Part shown: positions 20,260 through 31,000 of the stretch, in pieces
Numbering within the stretch: position 1 is the stretch's first letter
Layout of the letters: each line of letters opens with the position of its first letter
DNA from: a virus
Length of the DNA: 35,087 nucleotides
Reading direction: 5' to 3' (one strand)
IMG/VR virus record: IMGVR_UViG_3300038701_001938
Location: 1 to 35,087 of that record
Position numbers and translations under genes: made by a program
The notes under the pieces: generated by a model
What the model was told of the DNA's origin: nothing
What the model saw: only the letters and a program-made list of their open reading frames with translations
The model's database searches: none

Positions 20260-21108
20260 ATGTCCACTTCACTTTCTTCCGCCGCTATCGCCTCTTTCGA
20301 CGCGATGGTGAAACACGCATATCAAGAGCGCGGCAAGCTCCGCTCGACGGTGCGTATCAAAACCGGCGTCGTCGGCTCGACGCACCGCTTCCCGAAGCTC
20401 GGCGCGGGCACCGCGACCAAGCGCGTTCCGCAGACTGACGTTGTGCCGATGAACCTCGCGCACACCAACGCGACGGTGACGCTCGAGGACTGGAACGCGG
20501 CCGAATACACGGATGTATTCAACCAAGCCAAGGTCAACTTTTCCGAGCGTGAGGAGCTGGCCGGCTCGATCGCGGCCGCAATTCAGCGCCGCGAGGATCA
20601 GCTGATCATCGACGCCCTCGAGGCGACGGCAACCTCGCTGACCGTGGCGAGCTCGATCGGCGGCGCAAATACCGACCTCAACGTCGCCAAGCTGCGGCGC
20701 GCGTCGCGCCTTCTGGGCGACAACTCGGTCGGCGAGGACGAGGATATCACCTATGTCGGCTCCTACATCGGCCGCGAGGCGCTCCTCGGTGAAACCGAAA
20801 CCACAAGCTCCGATTACAACACGATCAAGGCGCTCGTGAATGGTGACATCAACACCTTCATGGGCATGGACTTCAAGTGGATCGCCTCGCGGTCCGAAGG
20901 CGGCCTTGATCTGACCGGCGGCGATCGCTCGACCTTCGCCTATGCCAAGTCGGCCGTGGGCCATGCGATCGGCATGGATCAGCGGATGGAGGTCAACTAC
21001 ATCCCGCAGAAAACCGCGTGGCTGGCCAACATGCTTTTCTCGGCCAATGCGGTCGAGATCGACGCCGGCGGCGTGGTGGATATCACCTGCGACGAGGACG
21101 GCGCGTAA
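20260..21108 (+). CDS. Major capsid protein (282 aa)
   Basis: Main shell protein, HK97 fold expected from its family position. It starts MSTSLSSAAIASFDAMVKHA. It has the podophage capsid features FPKLGAGTATKRVPQTDVVP, then FSEREELAGSIAAAIQRRED, and an ending with VGHAIGMDQRMEVNYIPQ close to the C-terminus, typical of this lineage. Its own promoter and terminator context implies high expression. The ribosome-binding site GGAG is at a good distance. Length is slightly below the T7 capsid but normal for this group. Confidence 0.9.
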   Translation: MSTSLSSAAIASFDAMVKHAYQERGKLRSTVRIKTGVVGSTHRFPKLGAGTATKRVPQTDVVPMNLAHTNATVTLEDWNAAEYTDVFNQAKVNFSEREELAGSIAAAIQRREDQLIIDALEATATSLTVASSIGGANTDLNVAKLRRASRLLGDNSVGEDEDITYVGSYIGREALLGETETTSSDYNTIKALVNGDINTFMGMDFKWIASRSEGGLDLTGGDRSTFAYAKSAVGHAIGMDQRMEVNYIPQKTAWLANMLFSANAVEIDAGGVVDITCDEDGA

Positions 21109-21114
21109 TCAACG

Positions 21115-21140
21115 GAGGGCGGGGGCTGATCCCCGCCCTC
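21115..21140 (+). terminator. Hairpin after the capsid gene
   Basis: Perfect 10-bp stem GAGGGCGGGG / CCCCGCCCTC with a six-base loop (21115-21140), six bases after the capsid stop. There is no T-run, so it is a leaky or RNA-stabilising structure, like those that raise capsid yield relative to downstream genes. Confidence 0.6.
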
Positions 21141-21165
21141 TCAGCAAAATCGATGGAGGTCAGAA

Positions 21166-21414
21166 ATGGCTCTTACCCTTGCAAATCTGGAAAACCACGG
21201 CGGCTCGGGTGCCGGCGTCAAGGTCTGGTCCTACTCGACCAGCGACAACAAGGCGGCCGTGAAGGGCGCCAACTATTTCGACGGCGCGGCCGGCCTGCTT
21301 ACCGTGGGCGACCGCATCCTGATCCACGCTTCCGACGCGGATTTCGATGCGCACGTCTCTGCGATTTCGGGGGCCGGTGCGGTCACGATCGCCGCGATCG
21401 ACGCCTTCGCGTAA
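21166..21414 (+). CDS. Small capsid-adjacent protein, possible head decoration (82 aa)
   Basis: ATG behind GGAGG. A beta-rich small protein (AGVKVWSYSTSDNKAAVKG; LLTVGDRILIHASDAD) of a type often found directly after the capsid gene in alphaproteobacterial podophages. Size and position suit a capsid-cementing or decoration protein, but no biochemical evidence is visible in the sequence. Confidence 0.68.
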   Translation: MALTLANLENHGGSGAGVKVWSYSTSDNKAAVKGANYFDGAAGLLTVGDRILIHASDADFDAHVSAISGAGAVTIAAIDAFA

Positions 21415-21456
21415 GAGGATCGCTCGGTCCAGTTCTGGCGCGTGGACAGAGTGACA

Positions 21457-21493
21457 GGGGCCGGGCGGGGAAACCTGCCCGGCCCTACTTTCT
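21457..21493 (+). terminator. Hairpin with weak T-tract after the decoration-like gene
   Basis: Perfect 9-bp arms GGGCCGGGC (21458-21466) and GCCCGGCCC (21477-21485), ten-base loop, then TACTTTCT. It is a probable partial terminator reducing tail-gene expression below capsid level. The 91-base gap 21415-21505 holds nothing else except the next ribosome-binding site. Confidence 0.62.
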
Positions 21494-21505
21494 AGGAGAA
21501 CAGGC

Positions 21506-22159
21506 ATGGCAAGCTCGAAAGAGGACATCGCATCGCAGGCATTGGCCCGGCTGGGCGAGCCCTCGATTTCGGCGTTCGACGAAAACACCGAAACGGCCGA
21601 GCGGGTTCGCCAGCTCTACGAGGACACGATCCTCGATCTTCTGGGGTGCTACGAATGGCAATTCGCGTCGGCTCGGCAGGCACTTCCCCTCGATGGCGCG
21701 GTGACGCCGGCGAACGAGTGGGAATATGCTTTCCTCATGCCGGCCCTGCGGACTGTTCGCGTCGGCAACCCGATCCGGGTTTACAACTCGACATCGCTCC
21801 GGGCGCGGCCCGTGTTCGATTACGAGCTCGAGGGCAAGCACATCCTGACGAATTACAAGACGATCGTTGTCGAGTTCATCGAGCGCAAGGCCGAAAGCCT
21901 TTGGCCCGGCTACTTTGTGCGGCTGGCGCGCGAGGCCCTCGCTGCCAATCTGGCCCTGCCGATCACCGAGAACGCCTCGAAGGAACAATACCACCAGCAA
22001 ATTGCCTTTGGCACGCCCTCTGAGGGCGGCGAGGGCGGCCTGTTCGGCCGTGCTATGGCCGCCGATAGCCGCTACGCCCCCACGCGCTCTCTGCTCGACG
22101 ACAGCGACCCTATGGCCGAAGCCCGGTTCGGGGGATCCGGCACAGGAGGAACGTGGTAA
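21506..22159 (+). CDS. Tail tubular protein A, gp11-like adaptor (217 aa)
   Basis: Adaptor ring between portal and tail nozzle in T7-type virions. Family-typical start MASSKEDIASQALARLGEP, then VRQLYEDTILDLLGCYEWQF, the conserved helical core with Trp and Phe. The C-terminal extension is Gly/Ser-rich. Length is near the T7 protein. The ribosome-binding site AGGAG is strong. It precedes the nozzle gene directly, with no gap. Confidence 0.87.
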   Translation: MASSKEDIASQALARLGEPSISAFDENTETAERVRQLYEDTILDLLGCYEWQFASARQALPLDGAVTPANEWEYAFLMPALRTVRVGNPIRVYNSTSLRARPVFDYELEGKHILTNYKTIVVEFIERKAESLWPGYFVRLAREALAANLALPITENASKEQYHQQIAFGTPSEGGEGGLFGRAMAADSRYAPTRSLLDDSDPMAEARFGGSGTGGTW

Positions 22160-24916
22160 ATGCCGGTCGATCGGTTTCTGCAGGCGACATTCTCGAGCGG
22201 CGAGTTCGATCCGCTTCTGGCGGCCCGCGAGGATGTCGGGTTTTACTACACCAGCGCGGCCCGGATCGAGAACGCAATCCCCTTGCCTCAAGGCGGGGCA
22301 AAGCGGCGCGAAGGGCTGAAAGCCTTGGGCCTGCAGCGCGGCCCCCTGTCCGAGGTCGATATCTCCGGCTTCACCTACGGCGCCCCGAACGGCGGCACGG
22401 CCGCGAACCTGATCTCAGACAGCGCGCAGCTCGAGACGACAACCGGGATCAGCACGACGGCGGCCTATGTCGTTGCCACGATCGACGCCGGATCAGCGAC
22501 GCGGCTCTCGATGCTCTCGATCGATGCGAACCTAGTGGGCGGCACGATCGCAACCGGGACGCTGGCGCTGCAAAGCTCCGACGACGACATCACCTATACG
22601 ACGCGGGCGACGCTCGAGATCGGCACCGCGCGATACAGCCGGCGCTTTGCGCTGGCGCCCGACGCGGATCTCGGCACGCATCGATATTGGCGGGTCATTC
22701 TGGACAACTCCGGGGCCGAGGATTTCGGGACCGACACGATCAACGTCAGCGATGCAGAGTGGTTTACCGAGGCCGGCTATTCGCAGAGCTCGGCCGAGCC
22801 CGGCGCCGTGATCATGCGGCGCATCACGACATCGATCGTCGACGAGTATTTCGCCGTGATCACAGATCGGAACGTCGATATCTGGACCGATGGCGGGGTC
22901 TGGAAGGCGGCGATCGGGATCTCGCACACTGACGCCCAAATCTCCGAGATCACCACGTCGCAGAACCTCGATACTCTGGTGCTCTATCAGGAGGACAACC
23001 CCCCGACCGTCGTGCAGCGGCTCAACAATGCTGACGCCGAGTGGCGCTCGGGCGAGTTTATCTTCGACAGCGTTTCGCAATTCGCCTTCGACGACGCGAC
23101 GGCGGGCGGCCAGAACGAAATTCAGGAGATCTCATTCGGCAGCATGTCGTCGGGCGATCGGTTCGTGTTTGAATTCAACGGTCAGATTACCGACGAGATC
23201 ACATGGAGCACTACCGCCGCCACGAACGAGACGAATATCGAGGCGGCGCTCGAAGGGCTGGACGACTTCACCGATGTAACGGTCACTGTCGACGCGAGCG
23301 GCGGGCAGGAATATGCGGTCGAGTGGGTGAACGAGGACGCAAAGACCTTCTTCGCCACGCTGATCAGCAAGGTTCTAGACGGATCCGGAACGATCAACAT
23401 TTCCCGCAAGCAATACGGCCGGCCGGATCAAGACGACCTTTGGAGCGCGACGCGCGGCTATCCCCGGTGCGGCACGTTCTACCAAGGCCGGCACTGGATG
23501 GGCGGCTTTCGCTCGCGGCCGGATGTCATTGTCGGATCCCGCGTCGGGGATTTCACCGACTTCAAGGAAGATGCGGATCCGGTGGCGACATCGCCGCTCG
23601 TTCTGGCGCCCGACATCGACGAACAGGTCACGATCGAGGCAATCTATCCCGGCCGCAGCCTGCAGATCTTCACGAGCTCGGCCGAGATCTACATCCCCGA
23701 GGAGCCGATCACGCCGAGCAATGTGGCGCTCAAGGTCAGCTCGAAGCGCGGCGCACGGGCCGCGACGCAGCCGGTCGACGTGCAGGGCGGGACGTTCTTT
23801 GTGGATCGCAACGGCACCAACCTGCGCGAATACCTGTTCATCGAAACTGAACAGAGCTACACGGCCGAGCCGATCTCGACCCTCGGTGGACACCTTGTGC
23901 AAGAGCCGGTTTCTCTGTCGCTTCGCAGATCGCGCGACACGAACGAGCCGACCATGCTCTACCTGATCAACCAAGGTCGCGATCGGCAGTTCGAGAAGGT
24001 GCCGGCGGCGGCCGTCACGATCGACCGGGCGCAACAAGTCACCGCGTTCGCGCGAATGACCTCGAGCGGCGGCCAGTTCAAGGCCAGCGCCGCGACCCAA
24101 GGCGGCGATGTCGCGTTCATCGTCGAGCGCCAGCTCGCCGGCAATGAATGGAATTACCTCGAGCTGTTCGACAGTGAGCAATGGAGTGACCACTCGGCCG
24201 AGATCGAAAACCCGGATCTCGACGAGGCGACCGCGACCGACGGGCAAACCGTCTTTTCCTACACCTTCACCAACCCGACCGACGAGAACGACATCGGCGT
24301 TTTTCGCCGGGATGATGCAACCGATAAATGGGTTCGGGTCGATCAGTCGGAATACACGCTCGACACCGGGGCAAAGACCGTGACGCTCGGCACGGGCGTT
24401 GACGCTGGCGTTCTGGTGGCGATCGCCAAAAGGCAGACCTCTTTCTCGACCGCCCTGCCCGAGCTGGACGGGATCACCTGCTACGTTCATTGCGACGATC
24501 GCGCGGTCGGAGATCATGTGCCGAGCTCAGGATCCGTGACGATCGCGGGCGACGAGGGGTTTTTCTTCGACGCGAAGATCGGGCTCGAAATGGTGCCGAC
24601 GGTGGTTCTGCAGCCCTACAAGGGAAAGGGCGGCCGCTCGCCCACCATGCAAAAGCAACGGATATTTCGCTGCATCTTGAACATGGAACGCACCGCGAAC
24701 ATCGCGGTTTCTATGGAAGGCGACACGCCGCGCCCGATCGCGTTGACCAGCTATGATGGCAGCGTTTGGGATGCGGATTTCGAAGAAACGCTCTATACCG
24801 GGACCAAGCGGGTTTCGGGAATGGGCCGATGGCAGGTCGAGCCGCAGTTGAAGATCACGCAAACCGAGCCGGGGCCGTTTCTGTTGCGGTCGGTCGCATA
24901 TGACATCCGGTTCTAG
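22160..24916 (+). CDS. Tail tubular protein B, gp12-like nozzle (918 aa)
   Basis: Large beta-rich nozzle protein, the tube that contacts the adaptor. The N-terminus (VDRFLQATFSSGEFDPLLAA; VGFYYTSAARIENAIPLPQG) matches the T7 gp12-like family start. It contains PVDVQGGTFFVDRNGTNLRE and NEPTMLYLINQGRDRQFEKV in the middle, motifs I associate with this family. It is longer than T7 gp12 (~794 aa), with the extra mass in the N-terminal third around residues 70-220. The start lies one base after the adaptor stop. Confidence 0.88.
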   Translation: MPVDRFLQATFSSGEFDPLLAAREDVGFYYTSAARIENAIPLPQGGAKRREGLKALGLQRGPLSEVDISGFTYGAPNGGTAANLISDSAQLETTTGISTTAAYVVATIDAGSATRLSMLSIDANLVGGTIATGTLALQSSDDDITYTTRATLEIGTARYSRRFALAPDADLGTHRYWRVILDNSGAEDFGTDTINVSDAEWFTEAGYSQSSAEPGAVIMRRITTSIVDEYFAVITDRNVDIWTDGGVWKAAIGISHTDAQISEITTSQNLDTLVLYQEDNPPTVVQRLNNADAEWRSGEFIFDSVSQFAFDDATAGGQNEIQEISFGSMSSGDRFVFEFNGQITDEITWSTTAATNETNIEAALEGLDDFTDVTVTVDASGGQEYAVEWVNEDAKTFFATLISKVLDGSGTINISRKQYGRPDQDDLWSATRGYPRCGTFYQGRHWMGGFRSRPDVIVGSRVGDFTDFKEDADPVATSPLVLAPDIDEQVTIEAIYPGRSLQIFTSSAEIYIPEEPITPSNVALKVSSKRGARAATQPVDVQGGTFFVDRNGTNLREYLFIETEQSYTAEPISTLGGHLVQEPVSLSLRRSRDTNEPTMLYLINQGRDRQFEKVPAAAVTIDRAQQVTAFARMTSSGGQFKASAATQGGDVAFIVERQLAGNEWNYLELFDSEQWSDHSAEIENPDLDEATATDGQTVFSYTFTNPTDENDIGVFRRDDATDKWVRVDQSEYTLDTGAKTVTLGTGVDAGVLVAIAKRQTSFSTALPELDGITCYVHCDDRAVGDHVPSSGSVTIAGDEGFFFDAKIGLEMVPTVVLQPYKGKGGRSPTMQKQRIFRCILNMERTANIAVSMEGDTPRPIALTSYDGSVWDADFEETLYTGTKRVSGMGRWQVEPQLKITQTEPGPFLLRSVAYDIRF

Positions 24917-24928
24917 GGGGTAGGGCAA

Positions 24929-25492
24929 ATGGCCGAGACATTCATTGCGATCGGATCAGCGATCACGTCGACGATCGGATCTGCCGGGACGGCGATCTCC
25001 TCGTTTTTCACGGGCGGGTCAGCCGCGGCATCGACGGGGGCGGCCGCAGCCACCACGACGACGGCAAGCACGTTCTCCAAGGTTCTGACCGTGGGCTCGG
25101 CCCTGTCCTCGATCGCGGGCGGGTTCTCGATGGCAGAGGCGAAAAAGGATCAGGCCCGGCAGGTCGGGGTCCAGATGGCGCAAGAACGGGCGCGGGACAG
25201 CCAGCGGCGCGCGACGATTGCGGAGGAATATGCGGATATGGTCGCGGATCAGAAGGCGGTCCAAATTGCCAACGGCCTCAACCCGAATGTCGGGACACCG
25301 GCCTCGGTGCGCGGCGCGACGCGCGACATCGCTGAGCGCAATCTCTCGATCAGCCGGGAAAACACCCGGTCGCGTATGGCGGTTGCACGTCTCCGGCAGC
25401 GGTCGCTCTACCGGGGCGCCAATACGGCGATGCTGGGCGGCTTCACACAGGCGGCCGGCACCTATGCCGACGGCATGCAGGCTTGGGGGTGA
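24929..25492 (+). CDS. Internal virion protein, gp14-like (187 aa)
   Basis: Ejection protein thought to form the outer-membrane part of the DNA-entry channel in T7-type phages. The N-terminus is Ala/Ser/Thr/Gly-rich and weakly hydrophobic (FIAIGSAITSTIGSAGTAIS), the middle contains a Gly/Ala segment (LTVGSALSSIAGGFSMAEAK), and the C-terminal half is helical with NPNVGTPASVRGATRDIAE. Size and order (nozzle, gp14-like, gp15-like, gp16-like) fit. No catalytic motif. Confidence 0.75.
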   Translation: MAETFIAIGSAITSTIGSAGTAISSFFTGGSAAASTGAAAATTTTASTFSKVLTVGSALSSIAGGFSMAEAKKDQARQVGVQMAQERARDSQRRATIAEEYADMVADQKAVQIANGLNPNVGTPASVRGATRDIAERNLSISRENTRSRMAVARLRQRSLYRGANTAMLGGFTQAAGTYADGMQAWG

Positions 25493-25495
25493 TCG

Positions 25496-28009
25496 ATGGC
25501 AGAGGTTCGCAGATACTCGCGGCGCAATAGGATCTATACCGAGATCCAGCCGGATTACACGCCGGCCGCAGCTGAGGCCGCAAAGCAGTTCGACCAGATC
25601 CGCAAAGGCTTTGACGCCGGGATCAAGTTCCTCGAGCCGGCGGTTAAGCAGGAACAGACTATGCTCGGCGAACAGGAGGCGGCCGAGGCTTTCGAAAACG
25701 ACAGCTTCGAAATGCGCAAGCCGTTCTCAATTCGCGATGCGGCGTTCAATAAGACCGGCGAGCGCCTCGTCACGAACCGGGCCATGATCGAGCTCGACGA
25801 GGGGATCCGCGAGGCCATGCAGCGCGCCGATGGCAGTATGGGGCGCCTCGAGGGCGAGCTCGCCAAGGTGAACGGGCTCCTCGAGGAGCTGCCCGACATT
25901 CCCGGCCTGCGCACGCGCTGGATGGAGACGTTCGAGCGCGGGGCGGTTACGGCCCGGCGCCGCACGACCGAGCTCGCAGAGCGCCGCGCGATCGCTGCCC
26001 AAAGGCGCGCAGCTGCCGAGGCGGCGGCCGTGGCTGAGCAAGAGACGGCGCGGCTCGCGTTGATGTCTGGCAACCCCGAGGAGCTGGCGGCCGCGATATC
26101 CAGCGGGACCGACGCCCTCGCACAGTTCGGCCCGCGCGGCGAGTTCACGCTCAACGGCACGACCTACGAGGCGGATCCGTCTCGCGCCGGGGTCTATTCG
26201 GCCGGTCAGCTGGCCACGCTTTCGCAAGGCATGTCGCAACAGGCTTACGAGCTTTTCCTGCGCGCCGATTACGAACGCAGCGACAGCCCCGGCGAATGGG
26301 CGAGAGAGTTCGAAAGGACGGTTCTAAGCGGCAACGCTCCTTTGCCGCCTGACCGGGCGCTCGATCTCTTGTCGACGTTTGAGAGCAAGGCCCGGACCGA
26401 CGAGAACGCGCGGATCCGCGAGGAGAACCGCGTCGCGACCGAGCTGACCGCTGCCGCAGAGGAGCGGCTGAGCCCTTACGTCACGGCCGCAGAGAACGGC
26501 GTGCCGGTGGCCATGCCGGAGGACGAGCGCGCCGAGCTGTTTGAGCTCGTTTCTGGCAATGCGGATCTGACGCGGCAAGTGCAGCTGCAGCTCTCGGCGG
26601 CCGATACGATCGTCGAAATGACGGGCATGGGGCCGACCCAGCGGATCGAGTATATCGAGAGGATCCAGACACAGGCGGCCGAGGATGGCCGGATCGACGC
26701 CGAGGAGGCAAGCCAGATCCAGCTCCTCTCGAGCTACATGACGGCGGCCAAGAGCGCGATCACGCGGGAAAGTGTCGGGGTGACGGCGGCCGAACAGCTA
26801 TTCAGCTCGGGATCCATGCCGTCGGATGAAATGCTGGCTGAGATGTCGGCAGCCGCTCGGGGTCGGCCCGAGGTCGAGCGCGGTGTCGCAACTCTGCAGG
26901 ACGCGATCAGCCTGATCCAGTCGACCGAGGGCATGACCGGGGCCCAGCGCCGGGAAGTCTTGGAGGACATCGATGAACAGGTTTCGCGCTTGGCCTCTCG
27001 CGGTGGCGAGGTCGGGCTCGGGGCGCGGCTTCGCCTCGACGCATTGGAGCTGGCCGAGGCGCACTTGAGCGAGCTCGAGAAGCTCGCCGGATCCGACGTG
27101 ACGCGGTTCGCCTCGAAGATGGGGATCGAGCTCGAGCCGTTCCCGACCGACGCCGATGCAGGCCCGGCCGAGCTGGTGGCGGTGATCGCGGCCCGAACGA
27201 TGCAGGTGCAGGACGCGGCAAGCAATTTCGGGAACGATACGCCGGTTCCCCTATCTGCATCCGAACAGGCGGCCCTCGGAGAATACATGGTCGCAGCGCA
27301 GCCCAGCCAGCGCGTCGCGATTGTCGAACAGCTTTACAACAGCTTGCCGCGAGCCAAGGCCAATGCGATCCTCGACAGCATGGGCGAGACGACGCCGGCC
27401 GTTCGCACGGCGGCTCGGATTGTCGACAGCAACAAGCCGGCGGTGGCGACAATTCTCTCGGGCGTGGGCGTCACGCTGGGCGGCGATACGCCAACCGTGC
27501 GAGCTACGGCCGAGGCGAACACCTTGGGCGATTTCCTTGGCCAGCTCTCGCCCGCAGGCCGCACGCGCGTCATGGATGATGCGGTTCTCTATGCGCGCGG
27601 CCGCGCTGCGAGAGAGGGGCTGACCGAGATCCTTTTGGCCGACATCGAAAAGGGGATCGATATCGCCCTCGGAGCTGATCAGGATGGCGTCGGGGGGATC
27701 GAGGATCTCGGCCGGTTCGGCAAGGCGATCCTGCCGACCGGCGTTTCCGGCCGCGATGTCCGAAATGCGTTCATGGGCATGCAGGAAGCCGAGGCGTTCG
27801 ACCTGTTCAACGGGAACATGATGGGCGCCGACGGCGAGGCCATGACGACGCGCGAGGTCCAGCGATCGATCGCCGGTTTCTACCCAGACCCGAGCGATCC
27901 CGGCCGCTTGATCCCGGTCAATGACATGGGCGAGTATTTCCGCGTGCGCGGCCCTGACGGTGAAACTCTCGCCTCGTTCTCGATAGAGGAGCTCCTCGGC
28001 GATGGTTGA
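25496..28009 (+). CDS. Internal virion protein, gp15-like (837 aa)
   Basis: Long, helical, very acidic and Ala/Glu/Arg-rich ejection protein, consistent with gp15-like tube components, although sequence conservation in this family is low. It begins MAEVRRYSRRNRIYTEIQ and has long coiled stretches (TTELAERRAIAAQRRAAAE). No enzyme motif is evident. The stop overlaps the next gene by eight bases, so it is co-translated with the 1181-aa ejection protein. Confidence 0.75.
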   Translation: MAEVRRYSRRNRIYTEIQPDYTPAAAEAAKQFDQIRKGFDAGIKFLEPAVKQEQTMLGEQEAAEAFENDSFEMRKPFSIRDAAFNKTGERLVTNRAMIELDEGIREAMQRADGSMGRLEGELAKVNGLLEELPDIPGLRTRWMETFERGAVTARRRTTELAERRAIAAQRRAAAEAAAVAEQETARLALMSGNPEELAAAISSGTDALAQFGPRGEFTLNGTTYEADPSRAGVYSAGQLATLSQGMSQQAYELFLRADYERSDSPGEWAREFERTVLSGNAPLPPDRALDLLSTFESKARTDENARIREENRVATELTAAAEERLSPYVTAAENGVPVAMPEDERAELFELVSGNADLTRQVQLQLSAADTIVEMTGMGPTQRIEYIERIQTQAAEDGRIDAEEASQIQLLSSYMTAAKSAITRESVGVTAAEQLFSSGSMPSDEMLAEMSAAARGRPEVERGVATLQDAISLIQSTEGMTGAQRREVLEDIDEQVSRLASRGGEVGLGARLRLDALELAEAHLSELEKLAGSDVTRFASKMGIELEPFPTDADAGPAELVAVIAARTMQVQDAASNFGNDTPVPLSASEQAALGEYMVAAQPSQRVAIVEQLYNSLPRAKANAILDSMGETTPAVRTAARIVDSNKPAVATILSGVGVTLGGDTPTVRATAEANTLGDFLGQLSPAGRTRVMDDAVLYARGRAAREGLTEILLADIEKGIDIALGADQDGVGGIEDLGRFGKAILPTGVSGRDVRNAFMGMQEAEAFDLFNGNMMGADGEAMTTREVQRSIAGFYPDPSDPGRLIPVNDMGEYFRVRGPDGETLASFSIEELLGDG

Positions 28010-31000
28010 CCTGCGACAAGATCTTGCCTTGCCGGATATGCGCCCGGCTGCCGGCCGCACAACGTCGAATTGGGAAGGCGTGGTCGCGTCGTTCTGGAAC
28101 ACGCCGACCACCGTGTCGGGGATCCGGCGCGATAACGAGCTTGCCGCGCCGGTCATGGGGCGCCTGATCACGTCTCCGGATGGCCCGGATATGATGTATC
28201 GCGACGAAACCGGAGCCGAGGTGACGTTCTCCCCGAACATGCAACAGCGCATGTTTGACGACGACATTTCGCTCGATTTAATGCGCGATCTCTGGTCGGA
28301 GATCGAGGCCGGGGGCGCCGCGCCACCAATGCCATTCGAGGCATATCAGGAGCAATACAACGCAATCCTCGAGCGCCGTCGTTCCGAGTTCGAAGCGAAC
28401 GAGCGGATCATTGCGGCCTCGGAAAACCCTTTCCGCAACCGCCTGATCGGCGGCGTGGCCGGTGGCTTTGCCGACCCCGTGAACCTTGCGACGATCCCGC
28501 TGGCGGCGCCCGTGCGGCTCGGGGCGATGGGAACGGTCGCTTTCGAGGCCGCGCTCAACGCTTCGATCGAGGGCCTGTCGACCCCGGCGCGAAATGAATA
28601 TCTGCGCAGCATTGGGCAGGAGGAGGAGGACATCCTCGTGAACATGCTTGTCGGCGCGACCTTTGGTGGTGTGGTCGCCGGCGGGCTCCAGCTCGGTGGA
28701 GCTACGGCACGCGCGACCGGCCGGGCGCTGGATGTCCGCAACCCGGCGCGCGCCCTCGGCCGCGAAATGGACGCGATCCTCGACCAGCTCGACCCGGCAG
28801 CCGCAGATCTGGCGCGTGAAGCGTTCATGGCTGGATCTCGGGGCCTGCAGGATCCGCGCGCCCGTATGGAGGTTGCCGAGGCGCTGACGAATTCCGAGGA
28901 TCCGGAGATCGCAGCCTTTGCCGAGAGCGTTCTCAGGGACGCAGAGGACGAGGCTACGGCCACGACAGACCTTTCCCCCGCTGCCCGCACCGAGCACCTG
29001 CAGCGCGCGCAGGAGGCTTTCGAGGCGCTCGAGAGCGGCGGCGAGATCACAATGCCAGACCGGCCGGCCCGCGCCGTTCCCCGCGGCAGTCTTTTGGGCG
29101 GCAATCTCGAGGAGTTCGATCCGCGCGAGCTTGTCGTCGATCCGGAGCGATTTCAGTTCAAGTCCGAGGGCACCGGGCCGGAGGGGCTGACGGACAAGCT
29201 GACGGAAGTGACGGAATGGCAGCCTCGAGCGGCCGGCACGATCATTGTTTTCGAGGACATCAACGGCGTTCGGTTCGTGGCGGATGGCCACCAGCGCAGC
29301 GGCCTTGCCCGGCGCCTGATGGAAAGCGACCCGTCGCAGGACATCAAGCTCGCTGGTTTCGTGATGCGCGAGCGCGACGGCTGGACGGCTGAGCAAGTGC
29401 GGATGGAAGCGGCGCTCGTCAACATCATGCAGGCGGCCGATGGCATGACGCAGGCGATGGCGCGGGACGCGGCGCGGGTGCTGCGGGTTTCAGCCGAGGC
29501 GATCGAGCGGCTGCCGCGCGGGCCGGGGATCGCGCGTGCCCAAGCTCTCGCCAAGCTCGGAGACGATGCGTTTTCGCTGGTGATCAATGACGTGGTGCCC
29601 GATCGGTTCGCTGCGCTGGTGGGCAACCTGACCAGCGACCCGCGCCTGCAAATGGCATATATGCGGCTCCTAGAGCGCACCGGCCCCTCGAGCGAGGCTC
29701 AGGCCCGGAGCATACTCGAACAGGCCCAGCGGTCGCCCCTGACCGAGGAAGTCACCGAGGATCTGTTCGGCACGGAAGTCATTGCCGAGAGCCTCTATGT
29801 AGAGCGGGCCAAGGTTCTCGAGCGAGCCATGCAGTTGATGCGCGACGATCAGCGCACATTCCGCACGCTGACCGACCGGGCAAGCACGATCTCGGAGGCT
29901 GGGAACGAGCTCAACGAAATCACCAACAAGCAGATGCGCGAAATGATGGACACCGCGCTCGGAGCTGTTGACAAGCTGGCCTATCGGGCCGGCCCAATAT
30001 CGGAGGCCCTCGACGATGGCGCGAGACAATACAAGGAAACCGGCCGGCTCAAGGATGCAGCCCGAGCCGTCACAGATGCAATCCGAGCCGAGATTGAACG
30101 AAATGGTCTCGCTGGCGCAGAAGCTAGCCCTCGCGTCGGAGCTGCAGAACCTACGGGTTCGGGCACAAGAGCATCTGATCCAAACGAGGGGTTCGACGAC
30201 CCGATCGATGGCGCAGGAGCGAAGGATCAGATCCGAGCGACAAGGATAGACGCGAACGAGCGACCCGAGGAAGGCTTTAACTCCGACGAGGAGGCTCGGC
30301 GGGATCTCGGTCAGAGGGTATCTGCGGGCGCCACGCGCGACGAGATCGACACGCACCCGGCCGTTGTCAAGGCCATCGAGGACATGCTTGCGCGCCGCGA
30401 AAGCGCCACCAACCTCGACGAGGCATATGGCTCACCGCAATGGCACGAGGCGCGGGAATACGTTTTCCCGGCCGAGCAAATTGAAGGGACGGATTTCGAG
30501 GAGGTTGTGATCACCGGCACCGATGCGGCGATGGACGCATGGAAGGCGCGCGCCGAGGCGTTTGCCGGTCCGGAGGGGGCGGGGCGCAATCGTCGCATCA
30601 AGTTCCTGCTAGGGCCGCCGGCCGCCGGAAAGAGCACGATCGCAGAGGCGCTTGCCGCGCAGCAACGCTTTGCCATTGTCGACAGCGACGAGATCAAGAA
30701 AACTCTACCGGAGTTCGAGGGCGGGATCGGCGCGGCCGCCGTCCACTCGGAAAGCTCGGATCTTTCAAAGGCCATGTTTGCCGACATGCTGGACGAGGGC
30801 ACCGATATCATTTTTCCGAAAGTGGGTGACGATGTTAAATCGATCCGCAAGGTGATGGATCAGGCGCGCGCCGCCGGCTACACTGTCGAGCTCGTCAACA
30901 TGGCGGTCACGAGCGACAACGCTTATAACCGAATGATCGGCCGTTTTGTCACCAAGGGGCGTCTGATCCCACCGGATTATTTCGACACGATCGGCGAGAA

